Positions 56,251-64,000 of a stretch of 64,000 nt of DNA are shown here, one piece after another; the stretch's first letter is position 1; the number at the start of each line of letters is the position of its first letter. The notes under the pieces are model-generated. The model was not told the origin of the DNA and searched no databases. It saw nothing but the letters and a program-made list of their open reading frames with translations. The position numbers were made by a program, and so were the translations under genes. This DNA is from Paguma larvata (lineage: Eukaryota; Chordata; Mammalia; Carnivora; Viverridae). The stretch spans positions 112,616,746 to 112,680,745 of the forward strand of contig CM057826.1 in assembly GCA_030068075.1 (NCBI GenBank), given 5' to 3'.

Positions 56251-57190
56251 TAATCTTTGAATTGAATGAGTCAAGTTCTTTACAGTCATTCACAGCTACA
56301 ATGAAATAAGCTAGTTTTTTTCCTGCTTCCTACTTGTTCTTTCCCCTGGTGAGCAACACCCTCACCGTTTTCATCAGCAACATTGACAAAGGGCTCTGTG
56401 TGACTCTTGGTCTGCCCTGTGCTCTGCCTACATGATTAATAGCTCAGTTAGGGAAAGATTGCACATCTCTTAAATTTGCGGCCACTCATTTGAAACAATA
56501 TCATTGGGCTGAGCAAGGGTCACATAACCCGGGCAGGCCTCACCGGAGAAGTCCTGACAAGAACAGGTATAAGCTCAGTATCTGTTTTACCACCTTTTTA
56601 TTCAGGTATAATTCAATAAGCCAAGGGATACATTAACAAGAAAAATCCTGTTGATGCAAAAAAAGAAAAAAAACAGCCCATGCCACTCTTACAAGAAAGC
56701 TTTCCTTCTTTTCAGTTGCTTTGCATGGCACTGTTAATTCAAAACTTGTTTAAAGAGTTCTTAGGAAGTGCTAGTCTTAATGAAATGACTGGAGTCAAAA
56801 TTTAAGTATTGCTTTAAAAAGCTCAATTTAGATTTCAAGTAATTTTTGAAAATCAGGTTTCCAGATTAGAGCAACCACTTGATTATCTTTTCCCCCTCCT
56901 AGCAATTAGGAGAACAAATGAAGCAATGGCTAGTTTGATGATAATCTTGAGGGTTCTCGTAATCACTAATTTTAGAGGTGAAGTGGTGGGGAGAGTGTCC
57001 AAATGAATAATCATTAAATGTAGAAGTTTTGGGAAAAAAGAGTACCAAAAATGGGCAATAAAATCAATGGTGCTTTTCTCCCCCCAGAGCTATGGAGAAG
57101 CTTCTTGAAATTAGGCAGGGGACCATGCAAGCTCTAAAATGCAAAAACTTAAGCACCTCCTATGTAACCAACTTGGTATTAATTGTAGCT
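56251..57190. other. SH3RF2 intron, apparently unique, AT-rich
   Basis: The stretch 56700-57010 has no recognisable repeat and is AT-rich with homeodomain-like words ('cactaattttagagg', 'ataatcattaaatg'). It may be conserved noncoding sequence, untested. Confidence 0.35.
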
Positions 57191-57194
57191 GGTC

Positions 57195-57835
57195 TCTGTC
57201 CTTGGAAACTTAACCACTGTCTCTCCATCACTGTAATCTTCCTCGTTAGTACTGGCTCCACCACTAACCTCAGCACATAAAGCAAAAAGTGGAGCATGCA
57301 TTCTTTACCACTCCCTCTCCCCTGTACCTCACTTTTGTCAACCTCCAAGCCCTATGGATCTACCTCCTAAATGGTGTTTGAATCTGTCTATTTGTTTCCA
57401 ATCTCCTGGTCCAAGCCACATTCATTTTCCAACTGAGCCATGCACCGGCCTCCTAACTGGTCTTTCTGCTTTCTTCTTTCCTCCTCAAATTATTCTTCTC
57501 ACTGTAGCCAGAAGAGCAGTCTTTAAGAAACCCAGATCTGGGGGCACCTGGGTGGCTCAGTGGGTTAAGCATCTGACTTCAGCTCAAGTCATGATCTCAA
57601 GATTTGTGAGTTCAAGCCCCACATCGGGCTCTGTGCTGACAGCTCAGAGCCTGAAGCCTGCTTCAGATTCTGTGTCTCCCTCTCTCTGTCCCTCCCCCAC
57701 ATGCTCTGTCTCTGTCTCTCTCTCAAAAATAAATAAACAGAAAAAATAAAAAGAAACACAGGTGTGATAGAGTTACTGTGTCCCTTAAAAACTGACTTCT
57801 GGATCAAGTCCAAACTTCCGATGATAGGTGCAGAG
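57195..57835 (+). repeat. L2 LINE fragment, split by a SINE
   Basis: The pattern is 'ggcctcctaactggtctttc', 'cactgtagccagaagagcag', then after the SINE 'ggatcaagtccaaacttccg'. It is noncoding and continues at 58230. Confidence 0.75.
57541..57750 (+). mobile_element. Carnivore tRNA-Lys SINE (feline type)
   Basis: The head is 'ggggcacctgggtggctcag', then 'tgggctctgtgctgacagct' and a 'caaaaataaataaacag' tail. Flanks 'aagaaacccagatctg' (57525-57540) and 'aagaaacacaggtgtg' (57751-57766) match at 13 of 16. Confidence 0.95.
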
Positions 57836-57889
57836 ACCACCATACTTCTCAGACGCTCATCCTGCTCCCTTGTACTTCTCAGCTGCCTT

Positions 57890-58228
57890 AAAGACAAGTG
57901 GGGCTAGGGGACTGGTTCAGGCTAATGGGCAATGTGTGGAGGGACAAGTATCACTTTTGAGCTGAGGCATTTGCTGATATCCAACTCAATCTTCCTTATT
58001 CCTCCCCTGCTCTGAAGAGTGAGGAACTCTGTGTATTCCAGACAGCAACTACAAGGTGGCCCAGCCTCAGTGTGGATTTCTGGAGTGACTATGTGAGCAC
58101 AGCTTCTTACTGTTGTGTGCCAAACATGTAATGTGGGTGAGAAATAAGTTTTTCCTTGTTAAGCCACTGGCAGTTTGGGGCTGTTTATTACCATAGCATA
58201 ACCTAGCTCATCCTGACCAATACAGGAT
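57890..58228 (+). repeat. Ancient repeat inserted in L2, LTR-like end
   Basis: The right end 'tgttaagccactggcagttt', 'ggggctgtttattaccatag', 'atcctgaccaatacagg' is a pattern common in old mammalian repeats. The family is not assigned. It separates two L2 parts. Confidence 0.5.
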
Positions 58229-58655
58229 GATTTATAAAGCTCTCTGTGACCCATCTCCCACTCACTTCCCTGGTATGTCTTATCATTGTCTTACTTTCTA
58301 AGCTCCAGCTCTAGTATTCTTTTCGTCCTCTGGGTACCTTACACTTCCTCAACCTGCCAGACTTTTGTATATGTTACCTCCACTCCCGAAAACACTCTTC
58401 CCTCCATGCTTACCTACATAACTCCTATCCATCTGTCTGATCTTGGCTTATAAGGTATTCACTGACCCCCTTTCCAGATCAGTTGCACGTCATTCCCTCC
58501 CTCCCCCATTAATTTTCCTCCCCTTAATCCTTAACAATTACTTGATTAATGTCTGACTTTACAGTCCCTGCAAGTAAGGACCCATACCTGTCTGTATCTT
58601 TACAACTTAGCATAGGACCTGACTTTGCAGGTACTCAATGAAAAATTAGTTGAAT
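58229..58655 (+). repeat. L2 LINE 3' end
   Basis: The pattern is 'tttataaagctctctgtgac', 'ttacctccactcccgaaaac', 'aagtaaggacccatacctgt', 'ttgcaggtactcaatgaaaa'. It is the 3' continuation of the L2 at 57195. Confidence 0.85.
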
Positions 58656-59445
58656 GGTTGAATATATGTGGACAGGACAGAACAGGGTCTCACTGAACGG
58701 TTTGTTTTGTAATTTTTTCTTTTCATTCACTCGTTACCTAATTTTCTTTTCTTTTCTTTTTTTTTTTTTGAAGAGAGTCTTTCTGTGTCATTCAAGCCCA
58801 CGAGGTATAAGCAATACACCCTTCAGGTGTTTGGAGAAGAAAGAGACAACTGAGTGTTCAACTAGTGGTTGGAAATTTTATGGAGAAAGCAGGCTTCTAG
58901 TCGAGGCTTGTAAAATGAGTGAAATTTGAACAGGTAGAGATTTGGGTGTGTGTGTGCCTGAAAGGGGCCTCAGCAAGAGAAAAAGGACTGGTAATGAGAA
59001 TACCGTTGACTAGAGGTAAGATGACCAGACTCTCTGGACCCATCCTCTATCCTTCCCTTCCATTTTTCATCCCTTTAGCATTGAGTTAAAAGAGCTATAG
59101 GGAACCTCGAATGCTCAGAACCTGCTTTGGCTCTTATGAATGAAAGAACTGGCCCCTTTTCTCCAACTCTGCCTCCATTCTGTTTTCATCCTGCCATCCT
59201 AGAGGGTGGAAAACATGTCTTTTACTTCTTCCATAGCTCCCCACTGCTCACTTTTAATGCTTTATACCTGGTGAGTATCCGATTAATACAGTTAAACAAT
59301 GAAACCTCTCTTAAATTTGTAATGACCTGCCTCAAGCTAGGGTGAGTTTCAAGGATAGAGAGGTTAGGAACTCTAGGTTACAGTATTATGCTTGAGAAAT
59401 AGGTAGATAGAGTCTAGCTAGTGCTCTTCTTCTTCTATTTTTAAA
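58656..59445. other. SH3RF2 intron, unclassified
   Basis: A TTTTC/T-rich run lies at 58742-58770. There is no coding signature. Confidence 0.4.
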
Positions 59446-59449
59446 GTAG

Positions 59450-60160
59450 CTTTAAAAACCTCCGGAAGTAATATGTACTCATTTCAGAAGAATTAAAAAA
59501 TACAGGTCGACAGAAGAAAATGAAAATTATCTAGAACCTCACTATCTGGTGATCACTCCTGTTAACGTCTTTGTATATATCCTTCCAGTCCTCTGTCCAG
59601 TTATACACACACATATTTATGAAGCTGGTTTAATATAGCTCCGTTCTTTTGTTGTAGTAAAACACGCGTAACAGAAAATTTACCAGAACAACTAAAGTGT
59701 ATGATTCAGCAGTGTTGAGTATATTCATATGGTTGTGAAACAGATCTCTAGGACTTCTTTGCCTTCTAAATCTCAAACTGTATGCCCATCAAACTTTACT
59801 TTACTTAACAAATCATAAACATCTTCTCATAATATACCAAGTACTCAAAAATATTGAATATTCTTTAACATAATGTTTGATGGGTATACATATATTTTCC
59901 TCTCCATAATTTTTAAAAATGAAATCCTTATAGTTGGATATTTAGATTACTTCTGATTTTTCACCATTACACACAATACTATAGTGAACACATATATCTT
60001 TGTGTACTTGTTTGAATATTTCTTTACAATAAACTGTCAGATTGGTGCAACTGCTGAATCAGAGGAGATGTAGGATTTCAGTGTTACTAACATGGGTTTC
60101 TTTGAGTTTGGGTATGAGACACTGCACAGTTTACACTCCCGTCAGCAGAATAAAAAGACG
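59450..60160 (-). mobile_element. Old LINE-like 3'UTR fragment(s), antisense
   Basis: Words such as 'gtagtaaaacacgcgtaaca', 'gttgagtatattcatatggt' and 'cattacacacaatactatag' match old L1 3' regions in antisense. It is degenerate and boundaries are uncertain. Confidence 0.5.
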
Positions 60161-60330
60161 CATTTCCCTCTTGCCAGAACTGGATTTTATCTTCTGGCAT
60201 TTTTCTCTGGAGACTTTAGTTACTTCTGAAATGAGCCTCATATCAGAAAGGACTTTCTCTGAGGCCTCCCTGTGGCACATGTATATTTCTGAGTGGGCAT
60301 GAATCAGATGTAGACTTGATCCTCACGTAC

Positions 60331-60426
60331 CTCTACAAACAAGATTGGGAAGATGCCGACTTTATCTCCTAACTTGCCTTCTGCCCAGTTCTCATCCACT
60401 CGGCTGATCACAGTGATGATATCATC
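60331..60426 (-). CDS. SH3RF2: SH3RF2 internal coding exon: second half of SH3 domain 2
   Basis: This is a short exon of 96 nt (32 codons), phase 0-0. The acceptor is 'tctctctttcag' before GATGATATC, and the donor is GTAGAG|GTACGT. It encodes [20 protein letters not shown] and then a GIFPILFVE ending, which is the n-Src loop, the WAEG ligand-binding Trp and the 3-10 helix/ALYDY-pocket end of an SH3 domain. It completes the SH3 begun in exon 63651-63920 ([14 protein letters not shown], then DDIIT). Skipping it would keep the reading frame but destroy SH3-2. Its small size hides it from simple ORF scans; domain continuity and the splice signals support it. Confidence 0.96.
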
Positions 60427-60837
60427 CTGAAAGAGAGAAAGTCTCATGGTCAGCATTCAGTCTCCATTTTCAGGTGGTGAAAGCTTTTGGTGGAGATCAG
60501 CTTGGAATCCCAGATGGTGTAAGCTACAAGAAATGTAACTCTTTTATAATTCATAAAGGGGCAGTATTGAGCCACTAAGACCACAAGAGGAGTAGAAATA
60601 ACTTGAGGACCAATGGAATCCAATAGAAAATTTGGAAATGTTTCAATCACCAGCAAATTCTGAGCTTTCATTTATATTAATCGGATGGAGAAATCAATAT
60701 GGGAGCCAGAGGGAGACAGATTTTTAGCTTAGCAAAGGAAGAATAAATTTCATTCTGAGTTTGAAGAATTTTCAGAACATTCAATTTTTAATGTATCCAA
60801 GGTAAGGTGGTTTTTTATTCAAAATTTTCTTATTACG
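60427..60837. other. SH3RF2 intron beside the SH3-2 exon, unclassified
   Basis: This holds the acceptor tract of exon 60331-60426. No repeat is recognised. Confidence 0.4.
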
Positions 60838-60847
60838 AAAGGTTATA

Positions 60848-61057
60848 GGGGCATCTGGGTGATTCAGTCGGTTAAGCATCCAACTCTTGATTTTGACTCA
60901 AGTCACCATCTCACAGTTGGTGGGATCGAGCCCTGCATTGGGCTCTGTGCCAACAGCATGGATACTACTTGAGCTTCTCTCTTTCCCTCTGTCTCTGCTT
61001 CTCCTTCTCTCTCTGTCTCTCTCTCTCTCTCTCAAGGGAAGTAAATAAACATTTACA
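60848..61057 (+). mobile_element. Carnivore tRNA-Lys SINE, diverged
   Basis: The head is 'ggggcatctgggtgattcag', with a CT-rich block and a 'gtaaataaacatttac' tail. It is flanked by 'aaaggttata' at 60838-60847 and 61058-61067. Confidence 0.94.
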
Positions 61058-61067
61058 AAAGGTTATA

Positions 61068-61555
61068 TCAAGATTTGTAAAAACATTTGAAGATACAGTA
61101 TGCAAAGCAAAGAATTCTATCACAGTACATATACAACAATTGTTAACACCCCGGTCAGCACATTCTCCAGCCAGATTCTTCTCTTTGAAGATTAAACATA
61201 TACAGTATACATATAAACACATTGCTTTTTAAAATTTTTGCTGAAAACATACATGCATATATACAAAAAAGTTCATAAAGTTTAGATGCAAAGCTTGATG
61301 AATATTAACACTAACTTTACCCACAAAACCCCCAATCGGATCAAGAGATATAGAACATTTCCAGCACTCACAAGGGCTCCTTTGTGCCCTTTCCGATTGT
61401 CTAGCAAGAGGTAACCACTCCTCTGACTCCTTGTATATATACTCATTCTGTCTATCCTTATATTTCACACAAAAGAAGTCATTTAAGACACACTGACTTT
61501 TCATTGTATACCATATCAGGAATACTTTTCCATATCTATATCTGTTCATCAATCC
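61068..61555 (-). mobile_element. Old L1 3'UTR-type fragment, antisense
   Basis: The pattern is 'tgatgaatattaacactaac', 'ggatcaagagatatagaaca', 'tttccagcactcacaagggc'. Similar to the left end of the L1 at 28310. Noncoding. Confidence 0.65.
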
Positions 61556-61699
61556 AAATCTGAATATCCATCCACTGCTCGCTCTGACCTTCTACTCCAT
61601 GCCCCTCAGCAATTTAGATGACTCCAAATCTAAGTTCATTACTGCATTAACCTCTTCTTAGCTTTCTCTGCTCCACCACAATTTACAATTATACATTTA

Positions 61700-61870
61700 C
61701 AGGTTATGATTTCTTTAATGCCTATCTACCCCCCTCAGATGATAAACTCCATGTATTCAGGGCCTGTGTCTGTTCTGTTCATTTCTGTGTCCCTAGCACT
61801 CAATACAGTGGCTCCCACTTAGTGATCATTCAGTAAATTTCGAAATGAATGTGTGCATGCATGAATAAGT
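61700..61870 (+). repeat. L2 3' end fragment
   Basis: The pattern is 'agatgataaactccatgtat', 'tgttctgttcatttctgtgt', 'cttagtgatcattcagtaaa'. Confidence 0.78.
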
Positions 61871-62019
61871 CAACATGTGAGTAAATTGTACAATTTACTG
61901 AGGTAGAAAACCTCAAGAACTAGGTTTGGAGAACAGCTTTGGAAGGGAAGATCTTCGGTTTAATTTGGACATGCTGAGTTTAGGAAGACCATGAAATTTC
62001 CGAGTGTAGTCTAAGCCTT

Positions 62020-62340
62020 TCATAGCTTCCAGAATGGATCAAATCTTCTCTTCTGGTTCCTTTATCATAATTTTCCCTTCACATGTCTGTTCTTTCCACT
62101 AGTCTGCCAGCTCTGTGAAGGTAGGAACAATGATTCATCACTTTATCCCCAGTAGACATCTTGGCACGTGGATGAGCTCAATGAATGAACATGCAGGTGG
62201 AGTAAGTGTCCCAGTTTACAAATTCTCACAAAGGGGCAAAAATGAAAATGACGCCTCCTGCCTCTGCCTTCTTCCGGCAGTGTCCCCAGAGCTCAGCATT
62301 TAATGCCTGGCACAAAGTAAATACTCAATAATTATCTGTG
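62020..62340 (+). repeat. L2 3' end fragments
   Basis: The pattern is 'ccagctctgtgaaggtagga', 'atgagctcaatgaatgaaca', and further on 'atgcctggcacaaagtaaat', 'actcaataattatctg'. Confidence 0.65.
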
Positions 62341-62430
62341 GGATTGAACTGCCCTTCCTCTAAGTGTAATTGACACACAGACTTTGCAGTTTGGGCTATA
62401 GAATGACCTTCCCTAAAGGGCTCACTCTGA

Positions 62431-62650
62431 GGGGGGGTGCCTGGGTGGCTCAGTGTATTGAGCGCCGGACTGTTGATTTTGGCTCAGGTCTGGATCTCAT
62501 GGATTATGGAATTGAGCCCCTCACTGGGTTGCGCAATGACAGCACAGAGCCTCCTTGGGATTCTCTCTGCCCCTCTCCTGTGTGCATGCGTAAACTCTCT
62601 CTCCTTCTCTCTCTCTCACAAAATAAATAAATAAAATTAAAAACAGAGGA
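62431..62650 (+). mobile_element. Carnivore tRNA-Lys SINE, variant
   Basis: The head is 'gggtgcctgggtggctcagt' and the tail 'caaaataaataaataaaatt'. Flanks 'ctcactctga' are at 62421-62430 and 62651-62660. Confidence 0.95.
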
Positions 62651-62660
62651 CTCACTCTGA

Positions 62661-63250
62661 CGTGCCAAGACAATAATGATCAGTATTTCAAAATATGGAG
62701 GACAATGAGGTTCTCTAGTCTGAGGCAATCTGCAGTAAATCTCCTTTCTGGTACTGGTGGAATAAAAATGTTTTACAAAAGAAAAGACCTTTCCTGAGCT
62801 ACTATACCAGTGCCACTTCTAGTACTGATGTACTTCTCATAAGCAGCAAAGAGTGAAAATCACCTCAACTTTAGCTTCTGTGAGAGAATTTGAATGTTTA
62901 AGGAATCATAAACACTGAACACAGAGAATTAAAGTAGTCTAGACTTTAATAGAAGTGCCGTTACTTGCACATGGTGAATTATCTGATTAAGAAAAAAGAG
63001 CCAAAAAACAATCTTAGAGTAATTAATGTGTTTGGAAAATACAAATTGTAAGAGGTTATTTATATATAAAGGTATAATTATGTTATTGTTTGTGTTTGGA
63101 ATGTTTTGAGTACAATGTTTACAATAAAATAGAATGTTGTAAAGAGTAGAGTTAGTTGCTGAGAACTTGGTCAGCAAGAATGCCCTTGGATAAATGGGAA
63201 AGAGGTAGGAGTTATAGTTTTGCACAGCACACGGTCAAAATGTATTTGTC
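62661..63250. other. SH3RF2 intron, AT-rich, unclassified
   Basis: No repeat or coding signature is recognised. Confidence 0.4.
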
Positions 63251-63254
63251 AACT

Positions 63255-63400
63255 ATTGTCCACCTATCTGTCTGGCCCGCTACTCTGCTTGGGAGAGTCC
63301 CAGAGAGACGGGGACTTGTTCAGGCTGTACCCCCAGTGCCTGCAAAGAAGAGGTGTTCAAAAGTGACTAGAATGAGTGAATGAATGAGTGAAGACTTATT
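63255..63400 (+). repeat. L2 3' end fragment
   Basis: The pattern is 'tgtctggcccgctactctgc', 'ccagtgcctgcaaagaagag' and the end 'gagtgaatgaatgagtga'. Confidence 0.7.
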
Positions 63401-63487
63401 TTGGTAATTGCAATAGAAAAGGTTTAAGGATTTGCATCAAACTCTTTAGTAGATTTCTCTGACAACTTCCATTTAGTTTTGATTTAT

Positions 63488-63530
63488 ACACACACACACA
63501 CACGTTACACATATACGCACACACACATAG
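63488..63530. repeat. Short AC-rich simple repeat
   Basis: (AC)n runs lie at 63488-63503 and 63517-63527, about 120-160 bp beyond the donor of exon 63651-63920. Confidence 0.85.
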
Positions 63531-63650
63531 ATAAACACTTCTGTGTAAAATAGATAAACGTTTTTAAAGTCAGCAAGTACGAAACACTCCAGGTTGTGGC
63601 ACGGTCTCTGTGTGGTCGCTGGTGACCTCCACGGCCTCCTAGAATCTTAC

Positions 63651-63920
63651 CTTGAGGAAGCTCAGGCAGTCCTGGTTCTCACTCTTGTCTTTGTCCCGTA
63701 GGTCAAAGTTGTAGAGGGCCCGGCAGAGCGGGGGTGGCTGGGGCAGCTGCTTAATGACTTCCACAGAGCTGGCTGGGAAGATCCCACTGACTCCATTGAC
63801 CTCCCCCTGGTACCAGTTCTCATCCAGCTGCCTCCGGAGAAGGATGACGTCTCCCCTATTAAACCTCAGGTCACCGGGATTCTGTCCTCGGTAGTTGCAT
63901 AAGGCCTTTGCTCTTGGCAC
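63651..63920 (-). CDS. SH3RF2: SH3RF2 internal coding exon: first SH3 domain and start of second
   Basis: This is the first SH3RF2 exon in the window in gene order. It has 270 nt (90 codons) and is phase 0 at both ends. The acceptor reads 'gccgctgcag' before GTG-CCA-AGA, and the donor is CTCAAG|GTAAGA. It encodes a complete SH3 domain: ALCNY near residue 6 of the exon, the acidic RT loop, DENWYQGE with the ligand-binding Trp, and [16 protein letters not shown] linker follows, then the first half of a second SH3 (CRALYNFDL). I recognise this as SH3RF2 rather than SH3RF1 or SH3RF3 by the [17 protein letters not shown] sequence. SH3RF2 is a cytoplasmic RING E3 ligase and scaffold linked to JNK-pathway control and to POSH turnover. 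The RING domain belongs to exon(s) upstream of the window. Identification is from memory of the family. Confidence 0.96.
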
Positions 63921-64000
63921 CTGCAGCGGCACAGACCAGTGAAATATGTATTAGCTTACAGACTGGAGGGACAGAGGTATGTATAACATTAATAACTGAT
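63921..64000 (-). other. SH3RF2 intron end upstream of the SH3-1 exon
   Basis: Only the last 80 nt of this intron are inside the window. The polypyrimidine stretch before the acceptor is short (ctggtctgtgccgctgcag), but the AG and the reading frame agree with the family. Confidence 0.7.

Noticed and set aside
63633..63650. Read-through of SH3RF2 exon 63651-63920 to VRF-stop
   Set aside because: A strong GTAAGA donor and exact continuation of the SH3-2 fold in exon 60331-60426 show this is intron.

Overview
This window is eukaryotic, mammalian and almost certainly from a cat-like carnivore. The evidence is about 18 copies of a tRNA-Lys-derived carnivore SINE of the feline type (head 'cctgggtggctcagtcggtt', tail CT-rich then 'caaaaataaataaac'), together with L2, MIR and old L1 relics found in all placental mammals. 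Species is inferred from repeat style only.

The only protein-coding host gene I can support is SH3RF2 (POSHER, an SH3-domain RING-finger protein), read on the minus strand. Seven consecutive internal coding exons are present: 63651-63920, 60331-60426, 52568-52891, 21749-21840, 20309-20479, 6296-6531 and 2387-2745. Their splice phases join without a break and give 516 residues covering SH3 domains 1, 2 and 3 and most of the proline/serine-rich C-terminal half. The RING exon(s) lie beyond position 64000. The final coding exon lies below position 1. The rest of the window is intron.

The intron between the third-SH3 exon and exon 6296-6531 contains the standout element: a full-length LINE-1 on the plus strand (about 6837-13657), antisense to SH3RF2. 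It has a perfect 16-bp target-site duplication, a GC-rich 5'UTR with a 140-bp tandem repeat, an uninterrupted ORF1 (8612-9505), an uninterrupted ORF2 (9502 or 9553 to 13476) with endonuclease, reverse transcriptase and zinc-knuckle residues present, a guanine-rich 3'UTR and a poly(A) tail. It looks young and possibly competent for retrotransposition. Its 5' end lies about 305 bp from an SH3RF2 splice acceptor, oriented so that an L1 antisense promoter would fire into the host gene.

The 30.7-kb intron 21841-52567 is a layered repeat landscape: L2, MIR, old L1 fragments, hAT-like DNA transposons, many SINEs, and a solo class-II-like retroviral LTR (48119-48700). Two sites stand out in the next intron: a set of insertions sharing three copies of one target sequence (54209-54765), and a perfect 24-bp inverted repeat with an 8-bp spacer at an old L1 junction (56037-56092).

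No bacterial, phage or CRISPR content is present, and I see no clearly new gene system. The most interesting material is the intact L1 and its relation to SH3RF2.
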